From Desulfobacteraceae bacterium (GTDB lineage Bacteria; Desulfobacterota; Desulfobulbia; Desulfobulbales; Desulfobulbaceae), in NCBI GenBank assembly GCA_022837185.1, contig JALHJD010000169.1, positions 1 through 6,813 of the forward strand: a DNA stretch of 6,813 bases, read 5' to 3'. The notes below the pieces were generated by a model. It saw only the letters and a program-made list of their open reading frames with translations, made no database searches and was not told where the DNA came from. Of the stretch, positions 1 to 6,199 are shown in pieces. How positions within the stretch are numbered: position 1 is the first letter of the stretch; each line of letters opens with the position of its first letter. A program made the translations under genes and the position numbers.

Positions 1-123
1 AGGACCATGGCAACAACCCTATTGATCATTCCTGTACGGAAGAAAAAATATTATTCCTGTCGTCCGGCGGCGGCGCTTCCTGATTTCGGGAAATGAATCA
101 AGCCTTCAATTCGAGGGGCCGAC

Positions 124-2292
124 ATGCGATTGCATATGGAAATGGATTCGACAAAGTACAGATATCTGTTTTATCTGATGATCCTCGTCCTGGTGGGAAA
201 TCTCAGCTCCCTGACGGGCCTGATCCTCCGGCCGGATATCCACTATTTTGCCGTGGAGCATTTCATTGTCGGCGGCACCACCTGTTTTTTCATCCTCGCT
301 CTTTTCATTGTCATCGAATTCTTTCTGCGCAGAAATCAGGAAGTCAAGGTTGAAAAAAAGATCACCCACGAGAAGGTTTTCGGATACGGCTGGCAACTGG
401 CCGGTATCTGGACGATTATTGTCTTTGCCTCCCTGGCGTGGAACATCACCCTGCACAAACAGAGAACGACCAAGATCGCTCTGACCCAGGCCGCAACGGT
501 CTTCGACGAAAGCATGATCTTGTACGAATGGGCCAAAAGCCATCGCGGCATTTTTGTGCCGGTAAGCGACCACACCCGCCCGAGCCCCTACCTGAAGGAC
601 AAAGCCGACCACCGGGGCTCAACGGACTCAGGCAGGCTTCTGACCCTGGTCACACCGGAGCAGCTGATCCGCAAGGTCTATTACAAAAGCTCCAACGGCT
701 TCAACCCGTACATCCACATGACAAGCCTCGATCCCCTGCGTCCGGAGAATGCTCCCGATCCATGGGAAGAAGCCGCCCTGCAAACCTTTGCCCAAGGCAA
801 TGACGAACTGCATTCCGTCGAGGAGATTTTCGGCAAAAAATACCTGCGCCTCATGCGTCCCATACCGGCCGAGCAGGGTTGTCTGGAGTGCCACCCCGCT
901 CCCTCGGGTTCACAGAATGTCCCCATCAGGGGCGGAATCAGCGTTTCCATACCCCTGGCGCCGCTCTTTGCCATGACCAAAATGGACATCTTCACCTTCT
1001 GCATGGCCCATGGCACCCTCCTGCTCCTCGGCCTGATGGGGACATTTCTCGGTGTCACCCGGCTGTCGGAATCCATTCGCGAGCGGGAGCAGGCCGAGTT
1101 CACGGTACGGTCCATCATCGAAAACATGTTCGAAGGAGTTATTACCTTGAACGAAAAATGGCGGATCGAATCGTGCAACCCCGCCGCATCAAGAATGTTC
1201 GGATATTCCAGGGTGGAGATGCTGGGCAGGCGGATCGGGACCCTGGTGAAAACCCTGCAGGATGACCAGCAAACGGAAAATGTAGAACAGGTCGACGGCC
1301 CGCTGCTGATCAAAGCCATGGGCTCGCCCATCGAACTGACGGGAGAAAGAAAGGACGGAACCCATTTCGTCCTGGAGATTTCCTTGAGCGAAATGTACCG
1401 CGGGCCGCAGCACCTCTATATAGCCATGGTCAGGGACATTACCGAACGCAATCTGGCAAACCAGGCCCTGCTGGAAAGCCAGGCCCGGATCATCAAGCAG
1501 GAGAAACTCGCCTCCCTGGGCACCATGGTCGCGGGCATCGCCCATGAAATCAACAACCCCTCCCAGGCCATCAGTTTTTCCATGGACGGGTTGAAGATGA
1601 ATATGGAATACGTGAAGAAGCTGATCATGGAGCTGAAGCGATACATGTCCGTCGAATCATCCCGGCTGGAGGAGGAAAGAGAACGTATCCGGCGGGTGAT
1701 GGAGGAGGCCGACATGGATCTGGTCCTTGAGTCCATCGATGACATCGCCACCCGCAACATCAAATCCGTGGAGCGGATCGACCACATCGTCAAAAGCACC
1801 AAGCGCATGACCCACAGCGATGAGGTTTTCAGCCCCTGCGATCTGAATACCATCGTCAACGATGCCGTGGTCCTCACCCATAACCAGGTCAAATACGACC
1901 TCGAAGTCGTCCTGGATCTTGCCCCTCATCTGCCCCGCTTCCAGGGTCTGCCCCAGGAAATGGGTCAGGTGTTCATCAATCTCATCATGAATGCCCGGGA
2001 CGCCATACGGGAGAAGGGATTGTCGCGGAAGGACGGCCGGATCAAGATAACCACTTCGTATAACGGGAAGAGAAAGTGTCTCGAAGCACGCTTCGAGGAT
2101 AACGGCACCGGCATCAAAAAAGAAATCATCGACCGGATTTTCGATCCGTTCTTCACCACCAAGGAAGTCGGCACCGGGACCGGCCTCGGGCTGAATCTGT
2201 GTCATCGGATCGTTGACACCCATGGCGGGGAGATTTTTGTGGAAAGTGAAGAAGGCAAAGGCTCCAGTTTTACCGTGCGCCTCTTCCTGTAG
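124..2292 (+). CDS. Membrane-bound sensor histidine kinase with periplasmic haem-c (Tll0287/DUF3365-like) domain and PAS domain
   Basis: This 722-residue protein is a hybrid-free histidine kinase that should autophosphorylate on His474 and pass the phosphate to an unlinked response regulator. Hydrophobic segments lie near residues 14-35, 47-68, 92-110 and 290-311. They predict a periplasmic domain at about 111-289, which carries one CxxCH motif (CLECH, 253-257) as in Tll0287-like (DUF3365) sensors that bind haem c. A PAS/PAC domain follows (about 325-440). The H-box is AGIAHEINNP (His474). The ATPase domain has the N-box NLIMNARDA (619-627), G1 motif DNGTG (659-663), F-box FDPFF (673-677) and G2 motif GTGTGLGL (683-690). 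All catalytic boxes look intact. The two dimerisation helices are separated by a long charged stretch (about 500-535). The ATG at 124 is preceded by GAGGGG at 113-118. No response regulator lies in the window. Redox, oxygen or nitric oxide sensing is an inference from the haem motif. Confidence 0.93.
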   Translation: MRLHMEMDSTKYRYLFYLMILVLVGNLSSLTGLILRPDIHYFAVEHFIVGGTTCFFILALFIVIEFFLRRNQEVKVEKKITHEKVFGYGWQLAGIWTIIVFASLAWNITLHKQRTTKIALTQAATVFDESMILYEWAKSHRGIFVPVSDHTRPSPYLKDKADHRGSTDSGRLLTLVTPEQLIRKVYYKSSNGFNPYIHMTSLDPLRPENAPDPWEEAALQTFAQGNDELHSVEEIFGKKYLRLMRPIPAEQGCLECHPAPSGSQNVPIRGGISVSIPLAPLFAMTKMDIFTFCMAHGTLLLLGLMGTFLGVTRLSESIREREQAEFTVRSIIENMFEGVITLNEKWRIESCNPAASRMFGYSRVEMLGRRIGTLVKTLQDDQQTENVEQVDGPLLIKAMGSPIELTGERKDGTHFVLEISLSEMYRGPQHLYIAMVRDITERNLANQALLESQARIIKQEKLASLGTMVAGIAHEINNPSQAISFSMDGLKMNMEYVKKLIMELKRYMSVESSRLEEERERIRRVMEEADMDLVLESIDDIATRNIKSVERIDHIVKSTKRMTHSDEVFSPCDLNTIVNDAVVLTHNQVKYDLEVVLDLAPHLPRFQGLPQEMGQVFINLIMNARDAIREKGLSRKDGRIKITTSYNGKRKCLEARFEDNGTGIKKEIIDRIFDPFFTTKEVGTGTGLGLNLCHRIVDTHGGEIFVESEEGKGSSFTVRLFL

Positions 2293-2383
2293 CAGCCCGA
2301 ACGGCTGAACGCAAAGGGCGCAACCCTCAGGCTGGATATCAATGATTATATATTTGAAATTCCCGTCATTCCCATAAACGACG

Positions 2384-2403
2384 GCGCCCTCTTCCCGGGG
2401 CGC
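2384..2403. terminator. Possible hairpin in the convergent gap between the kinase gene and ddl
   Basis: GCGCCC (2384-2389) and GGGCGC (2398-2403) form a perfect 6-bp stem with an 8-nt loop, three bases beyond the ddl stop codon. No T-tract follows on either strand, so it is a weak candidate for the end of the ddl transcript. A second small stem, CAGCC/GGCTG (2293-2297/2303-2307), begins immediately after the kinase stop codon and also lacks a T-tract. The rest of the 114-bp gap shows no gene. Confidence 0.3.
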
Positions 2404-2406
2404 GCT

Positions 2407-3333
2407 TCATTCCAGGGCCAGCTCAATCAGCCTGTCGAGCAGGGCGGAAAAGCTCAGGCCGTATTCCCTGGCGGCCTGGGGCAGGAGACTTGTCGGGGTC
2501 ATCCCGGGTATGGTATTGGTTTCCAGCAAAAAAACCTCCTCTCCCCTGACAATCATGTCGGTCCGGCTGTAGCCGCGGAGTTGCAGGGCCCGATGGGCGC
2601 GCAGGCCGTATTCCTGCGCCTTATCCCTGATCGTATCATCGACCGGGGCCGGACAGATTTCCCGGGTGGCCCCGGCTTTGTATTTTGCCTCGTAATCAAA
2701 AAATTCATACTGCTCGCCGGGGATAATCTCGACCAGCGGCAGGGCGGCAAGAGCATCGTTGCCGATGACCCCCACGGTAATCTCGCGGCCGGCAATGAAC
2801 TCCTCGACCATGACCGAGCTGTCGTGCTCAAACGCCTTGGCCAGGGCCGGGGCAAGGCCGTCCGGCTCCCTGACGATGGACATGCCGATGCTCGATCCCT
2901 GGCGCACCGGTTTGACGACCAGGGGCAGGCGCAGCCTGTCCAGAAGCCGCCCCGGCCCGGAGACATCCCCCGGCCCGGCCATTTCCCACCCCGCCACCGG
3001 CAGGCCGTGCAGGCGATACATGGTCTTGGCCAGGTTTTTGTCCATGGCCAGAGCGCTGCCCAGCACCCCCGAGCCCTGGTACGGGATTCCCAGCAGTTCG
3101 AGGAAACCCTGCACGGTTCCGTCTTCGCCATGAATTCCGTGCAGCAGTATGAACGCCGCGTCAATTTCGCCGGCATGGGCGGCAATCAGGGCCAGATCGG
3201 TGGCCGGGTCATAGCGCACGACCTCATACTTGTCCGGATCGAGGGCTTTTTCCACTTCACCGGCGCCCTTGAGTGAAACCTCCCTTTCGCCCGATGTACC
3301 GCCGGCAATCAACGCCAATCGCAATCTTCCCAT
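2407..3333 (-). CDS. ddl: D-alanine--D-alanine ligase
   Basis: This cytoplasmic ATP-grasp ligase joins two D-alanines to make the dipeptide used by MurF in peptidoglycan precursor synthesis. The 308-residue product matches the usual DdlB length of about 306. Visible motifs are GGTSGEREVSL (11-21, substrate-binding Glu16), HGIHGEDGTVQG (65-76), the ATP loop KPVRQGSSIGMS (141-152), VEEFIAGREITVGV (176-189), the omega loop DYEAKY (213-218), and the metal-binding C-terminal part with Asp259, Glu271 and Asn273, running into NTIPGMTPTSLLP. Tyr218 aligns with the DdlB tyrosine associated with D-Ala-D-Ala rather than D-Ala-D-Lac specificity. The frame stays open upstream to an ATG at 3462, but the family N-terminus starts at the ATG at 3333, which has GAGGTG three bases ahead. 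The gene stands alone here, away from any mur/fts cluster, and is divergent from the oxidase gene. Confidence 0.96.
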   Translation of the reverse strand: MGRLRLALIAGGTSGEREVSLKGAGEVEKALDPDKYEVVRYDPATDLALIAAHAGEIDAAFILLHGIHGEDGTVQGFLELLGIPYQGSGVLGSALAMDKNLAKTMYRLHGLPVAGWEMAGPGDVSGPGRLLDRLRLPLVVKPVRQGSSIGMSIVREPDGLAPALAKAFEHDSSVMVEEFIAGREITVGVIGNDALAALPLVEIIPGEQYEFFDYEAKYKAGATREICPAPVDDTIRDKAQEYGLRAHRALQLRGYSRTDMIVRGEEVFLLETNTIPGMTPTSLLPQAAREYGLSFSALLDRLIELALE

Positions 3334-3336
3334 GTT

Positions 3337-3342
3337 CACCTC
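3337..3342 (-). promoter_or_regulatory. Ribosome binding site that fixes the ddl start
   Basis: On the minus strand GAGGTG is followed by AAC and then the ATG at 3333. It selects this start over the in-frame ATG at 3462, which would add 43 residues that do not look like the Ddl family. Confidence 0.7.
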
Positions 3343-3427
3343 GCTCAACTCTTCTACCGGAAAATCCGGCCGCCCTTGCGCGGGCACTTCCAGCGGGCGC
3401 TTATTCCAACCCGCAAAAACGATTCTT

Positions 3428-3456
3428 CCTATACACCATGTCGCGGTCCCGGACAA
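3428..3456 (-). promoter_or_regulatory. Possible sigma-70 promoter for ddl
   Basis: On the minus strand, TTGTCC (3456-3451) and TATAGG (3433-3428) are separated by exactly 17 bp. Each hexamer matches consensus at four of six positions. It would give a leader of roughly 90 nt before the ATG at 3333 and would place the alternative upstream ATG (3462) outside the transcript. This is a motif match only. Confidence 0.3.
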
Positions 3457-3514
3457 TGACAACTATTTTCTGAAAGTTCTGGTTAATCAGCTTCAGATTC
3501 ATTATTCTCCGCCC

Positions 3515-4891
3515 ATGCAACGCGCGCTTATCAGGGAACTCGAAACCATCGTCGGCCGGCCCAACCTCCTGACCGCACCGGAAGAGCTGAGCTGTTACAG
3601 CTATGACGGCACGGGCCGCATTTTCCTGCCGGAAGCGGTCGCCCTGCCCGGCAGCGCCGCGGAGGTCGCCGCCATCCTCCGCCTCGCCAACCGCCACGGT
3701 TTTGCCGTCGTGCCCCGGGGCGCGGGCACAGGCATGACCGGCGGCAGCCTGCCGACAGCCGGGGGGCTCGTCCTGGCGACCGCCAGAATGAACCGCATCC
3801 TGGAGATCGACCCCGAAAACATGATCGCCGTGGTCGAACCCGGCGTCGTGACCGGCGACCTGCAGGCGGCCCTGAAAAAACACAACCTCATGTATCCGCC
3901 CGATCCGGCCAGCCTGAAATTCTGCACCATCGGCGGCAATGCCGCCGAGTGCGCGGGCGGCCCCAGCGCCGTCAAGTACGGCGTAACCCGGGATTACGTC
4001 ATCGGCCTGGAAATAGTTCTCCCCACCGGAGAGATCATGCGCACCGGGGTCCGCACCGAAAAGGGCGTGGTCGGCTACGACCTGATCCGCCTCTTCGTCG
4101 GCTCCGAGGGAACCCTGGGCATCTTCACCAGACTGGTTCTCCGGACCCTGCCCCTGCCCGAGCGCAAGGAGACCTACCTGCTCATTTTCGACTCCCTTGC
4201 CCGGGCAACCGGGCTGGTCGCCGGCATCCTTGCCGCCGGCATCAGGCCCTGCACCCTGGAGTACATGGACCGGACCGCCATCCGGGTGGTCCGGGACCAC
4301 ATCCCCCTCCCCCTGCCGCCCGAGACCGCGGCCCTGCTGCTGGTGGAGATCGACGGCAGCGGGGTTGAAGTGGCCGGCCAGCAGGATTTGCTTGTCCGGT
4401 ATCTGCGCGAGGGCGATATTGCCTTCCGGCATGCCGCCGATGACCGGGAGCGTGCTGAAATCTGGCTGGCGCGCCGCTCCGTTTCCCCGGCCGTCTTTTC
4501 CTTGAAGCCGGATAAAATAAGCGAAGACGTTGTTGTGCCGCGCTCCCGGATACCGGACCTTGTTCGTTTCACCGAAGAACTGGCCGCGGACCTGGACCTC
4601 ACCATCCTTACCTTCGGTCATGCCGGCGACGGCAACATCCATGTCAACATCATGCTTGACCGGACGGACAAAAGGGAAGCGGAGCAAGGGGCGGCCGCCA
4701 GGGCAGCACTTTTTCAATTCGTGGTGGACCTGGGCGGCAGTCTTTCCGGCGAACACGGCATCGGCCTCACCAAGGCGGAATTCGTTCCCCTGGAAATCGA
4801 TGCCAACGCCCTGAAGGTCATGAAAAACATCAAACGGATGCTTGACCCCAACAATATTCTCAACCCCGGCAAGATCTTTCCCGGCGGCTGA
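3515..4891 (+). CDS. glcD: FAD-linked oxidase, GlcD / D-lactate dehydrogenase family
   Basis: This 458-residue flavoprotein of the PCMH/VAO class should oxidise a 2-hydroxy acid such as glycolate, D-lactate or 2-hydroxyglutarate. The exact substrate cannot be read from the sequence. The N-terminal FAD domain contains PRGAGTGMTGG (67-77), EPGVVTGDLQAAL (108-120), YPPDPASLKFCTIGGNAAE (127-145) and GSEGTLGIFT (196-205). The C-terminal domain carries ISEDVVVPRSRI (335-346), the metal-site signature HAGDGNIHVNI (369-379), SGEHGIGLTK (411-420) and the closing LDPNNILNPGKIF (443-455). The open frame extends upstream to 3230, through the ddl coding region. The ATG at 3515 gives the normal family N-terminus, although no clear Shine-Dalgarno sequence precedes it. 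No GlcE, GlcF or other iron-sulfur partner and no lactate permease is adjacent, so its electron acceptor must be encoded elsewhere. Confidence 0.9.
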   Translation: MQRALIRELETIVGRPNLLTAPEELSCYSYDGTGRIFLPEAVALPGSAAEVAAILRLANRHGFAVVPRGAGTGMTGGSLPTAGGLVLATARMNRILEIDPENMIAVVEPGVVTGDLQAALKKHNLMYPPDPASLKFCTIGGNAAECAGGPSAVKYGVTRDYVIGLEIVLPTGEIMRTGVRTEKGVVGYDLIRLFVGSEGTLGIFTRLVLRTLPLPERKETYLLIFDSLARATGLVAGILAAGIRPCTLEYMDRTAIRVVRDHIPLPLPPETAALLLVEIDGSGVEVAGQQDLLVRYLREGDIAFRHAADDRERAEIWLARRSVSPAVFSLKPDKISEDVVVPRSRIPDLVRFTEELAADLDLTILTFGHAGDGNIHVNIMLDRTDKREAEQGAAARAALFQFVVDLGGSLSGEHGIGLTKAEFVPLEIDANALKVMKNIKRMLDPNNILNPGKIFPGG

Positions 4892-4911
4892 TGCTTCGGT
4901 CGTTTATCCCA

Positions 4912-4940
4912 TTGACATGCCTTTTTTTTTGGAATATATT
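4912..4940 (+). promoter_or_regulatory. Strong sigma-70 promoter of rpsU
   Basis: A perfect -35 box TTGACA (4912-4917) is followed by a 17-bp spacer and TATATT (4935-4940), five of six matches to the -10 consensus. The spacer contains a run of nine Ts (4922-4930). Transcription would start near 4947, giving a leader of about 60 nt before rpsU. The strength suits a ribosomal protein gene. It is the best promoter match I see in the window. Confidence 0.85.
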
Positions 4941-4962
4941 ACTATTTTTAACTCTTTAAACA

Positions 4963-4978
4963 GGCGGGAAATCCCGCC
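4963..4978 (+). promoter_or_regulatory. Hairpin in the rpsU 5' leader
   Basis: GGCGGG (4963-4968) and CCCGCC (4973-4978) form a perfect 6-bp GC stem with the loop AAAT. It lies in the predicted untranslated leader, between the promoter and the ribosome binding site (AAGGA, 4991-4995). It is too far upstream to cover the ribosome binding site. No T-tract follows, so it is unlikely to be a terminator. A role in mRNA stability or in autoregulation by S21 is possible but unproven. Confidence 0.5.
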
Positions 4979-5005
4979 GCCAGCAACACAAAGGATGTGA
5001 TTTGT

Positions 5006-5200
5006 ATGATCGAGGTTGAAGTCAGAGGCGATGTTGAGTATGCGATCCGGCAACTGAAGAAAAAGCTGCAGATAGACGGAATCAAGCGCGAACTCAAGCG
5101 GCGTGAATTTTACGAGAAACCCAGTGTGAAAAAGCGCCGTAAAAGTGCCGAGGCCTTGCGCAAGCTGCGCAAGTACAACCGCATGAAAAGCAGGATGTAG
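5006..5200 (+). CDS. rpsU: Small ribosomal subunit protein bS21
   Basis: This 64-residue, strongly basic protein is bS21, a 30S platform protein near the anti-Shine-Dalgarno end of 16S rRNA that takes part in translation initiation. The N-terminus MIEVEVRGDVEYAIRQLKKK, the central RREFYEKPS (32-40) and the Lys/Arg-rich tail VKKRRKSAEALRKLRK (41-56) are typical of the family, and the length is normal. The ATG at 5006 is preceded by AAGGA (4991-4995) at a spacing of 10 nt. The in-frame GTG at 4997 sits directly against that site and is not a likely start. The gene has its own strong promoter and a leader hairpin, and is followed by a GC-rich palindrome and then the recombinase gene. Confidence 0.96.
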   Translation: MIEVEVRGDVEYAIRQLKKKLQIDGIKRELKRREFYEKPSVKKRRKSAEALRKLRKYNRMKSRM

Positions 5201-5206
5201 TCCGGC

Positions 5207-5228
5207 GGCGGGCCGGCGCCGGCCCGCC
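5207..5228 (+). terminator. GC-rich 22-bp perfect palindrome downstream of rpsU
   Basis: The half GGCGGGCCGGC (5207-5217) is followed directly by its exact reverse complement GCCGGCCCGCC (5218-5228). As RNA this gives a stem of about 9 bp, all G-C, with a GCGC loop, seven bases after the rpsU stop. The following bases (CTGTTC) are a poor T-tract. It is therefore probably a partial terminator or a 3'-end stabiliser that lets some transcription continue into xerD. Confidence 0.55.
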
Positions 5229-5250
5229 CTGTTCAACTCATCAACCCCCC

Positions 5251-5254
5251 GGAG
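5251..5254 (+). promoter_or_regulatory. Ribosome binding site supporting a CTG start for xerD
   Basis: GGAG lies ten bases ahead of the CTG at 5265. It is the only purine-rich Shine-Dalgarno-like motif between the rpsU stop and the first conserved residues of the recombinase, so it favours 5265 over the other in-frame CTG codons (5229, 5292, 5316, 5367). Confidence 0.5.
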
Positions 5255-5264
5255 CCGTTTCCCC

Positions 5265-6164
5265 CTGAAACAGCAGCAGCTTCCCGATTACCTGGACCCC
5301 TTTCTCCACTATCTCCTGGCCGAACGAAGGCTTTCCGGCAACACCGTCGCCTCCTACGGATCCGACCTGCGGTTTTTTCTCGACCGGATGCATGAACTGG
5401 GTGTCCGGCAGCCGGCCAATGTCAGGAGTGAGCATATCCGCGACTTCTTCCGCCACAGCCACCGGCGCCGGATCGGTTCCCGGAGCAACGCCAGGCGGCT
5501 GGCAGCTCTCCGGGCCTTTTTCGATTACCTCGCCGGCCGCGGCGCAATCACCGCCAACCCGGTTGCCGACATCGACCCCCCCAAATCAGGGACCAGCCTG
5601 CCCAAGGCCCTCAACCGCGGCGACGTCGACCGGCTGCTCGCCGTTCCCCCGCAGAAGACACCGTTCATCCTGCGCGACTATGCCATGCTCTACCTTTTGT
5701 ACGCCACGGGGATGCGGGTTTCGGAGCTGGTCCGGCTGCCGGTCAACAGCGTAAGCCTGACCGCCGGCCATGTACGGGTCCTCGGCAAGGGGTCCAAGGA
5801 GCGTCTTGTGCCGTTCGGCGAAATTGCCGCCGAACGGTTGAAGGAATATCTTGACTCGGGCCGGCCGGCCCTGGTGAAAAAATCAAGCCCGTTTCTCTTT
5901 CTGAGCAATCGCGGCACGGCCATGACCAGGACACGGTTCTGGCAGATCGTCAGCACCCTTGCCGTCAACGCGGGCATCCCCCGGCAAATCAGTCCGCACA
6001 CGCTGCGCCACTCGTTCGCGTCCCATCTGCTGGCGGGAGGGGCCGACCTCCGGGCCGTGCAGATGATGCTCGGCCATTCCGACATCGCCACGACGCAGAT
6101 CTACACCAAGGTGGAAGGCAGCCGCCTCAAGACCACCCATCAGCGCTTTCACCCCAGGGGCTGA
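5265..6164 (+). CDS. xerD: Tyrosine recombinase, XerD-like (probable CTG start)
   Basis: This is a site-specific tyrosine recombinase of the XerC/XerD type, which resolves chromosome dimers at dif. The catalytic set is complete: Arg151 (ATGMRVSEL), Lys175 (GKGSKERLVP), His245 and Arg248 (SPHTLRHSF), His271 (LGHSD) and Tyr280 (TTQIYT). VQMMLGHSDIATTQIYT and the C-terminal HPRG resemble XerD more than XerC. The first ATG in frame (5388) gives only 258 residues and cuts into the SAM-like N-terminal DNA-binding domain. The frame upstream encodes a normal Xer N-terminus, with DPFLHYLLAERRLSGNTVAS at residues 11-30. Between the stop at 5184-5186 and 5388 there is no ATG, GTG or TTG. CTG at 5265, preceded by GGAG, gives 299 residues, about the length of E. 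coli XerD (298). It lies 64 bp after rpsU, possibly on the same transcript. Gene identity is secure; the start is inferred. Confidence 0.9.
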   Translation: MKQQQLPDYLDPFLHYLLAERRLSGNTVASYGSDLRFFLDRMHELGVRQPANVRSEHIRDFFRHSHRRRIGSRSNARRLAALRAFFDYLAGRGAITANPVADIDPPKSGTSLPKALNRGDVDRLLAVPPQKTPFILRDYAMLYLLYATGMRVSELVRLPVNSVSLTAGHVRVLGKGSKERLVPFGEIAAERLKEYLDSGRPALVKKSSPFLFLSNRGTAMTRTRFWQIVSTLAVNAGIPRQISPHTLRHSFASHLLAGGADLRAVQMMLGHSDIATTQIYTKVEGSRLKTTHQRFHPRG

Positions 6165-6174
6165 GGCCTCTTTC

Positions 6175-6199
6175 CGGCCCCATGGAGGACCGCTTTTTT
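6175..6199 (+). terminator. Possible intrinsic terminator after xerD
   Basis: CGGCCC (6175-6180) and GGACCG (6187-6192) form a stem of five pairs with one mismatch around a 6-nt loop. One base later comes a run of six Ts (6194-6199). It lies eleven bases past the xerD stop and touches the end of the convergent speA gene. The stem is imperfect, so this is only a moderate call. Confidence 0.4.

Noticed and set aside
22..54. TTGATC and TATTAT as a promoter for the kinase gene
   Set aside because: The spacing is 21 bp, outside the working range, and no better-spaced pair is present. A sigma-54 pattern was also tried around 8-25, but the GG and GC elements are not at the required spacing.
7..96. 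A 29-codon open frame (ATG at 7, TGA at 94-96) preceded by AGGA, ending before the kinase gene
   Set aside because: The AGGA is only two bases from the ATG, the product matches nothing I recognise, and the window starts just before it, so context is missing. It is too weak to call as a gene.
681..1331. Minus-strand 216-codon frame inside the kinase gene
   Set aside because: It is antisense to conserved sensor and PAS coding sequence and shows no recognisable domain.
2581..3276. Plus-strand 231-codon frame inside ddl
   Set aside because: It is antisense to conserved ATP-grasp motifs and has no family features of its own.
3401..4756. Long 451-codon open frame on the minus strand opposite the oxidase
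   Set aside because: It is a shadow of the GC-rich oxidase gene. Its composition is Gly/Ala/Asp-rich without family motifs, and the plus-strand protein is clearly real.
4912..4930. The nine-T run as the intrinsic terminator of the oxidase gene
   Set aside because: No stable stem precedes it, and it fits better as the spacer of the rpsU promoter.
5265..6164. The recombinase as a phage or integron integrase marking a mobile element
   Set aside because: Length, motifs and the HPRG C-terminus fit housekeeping XerD. No tRNA, attachment repeats or phage genes are nearby.
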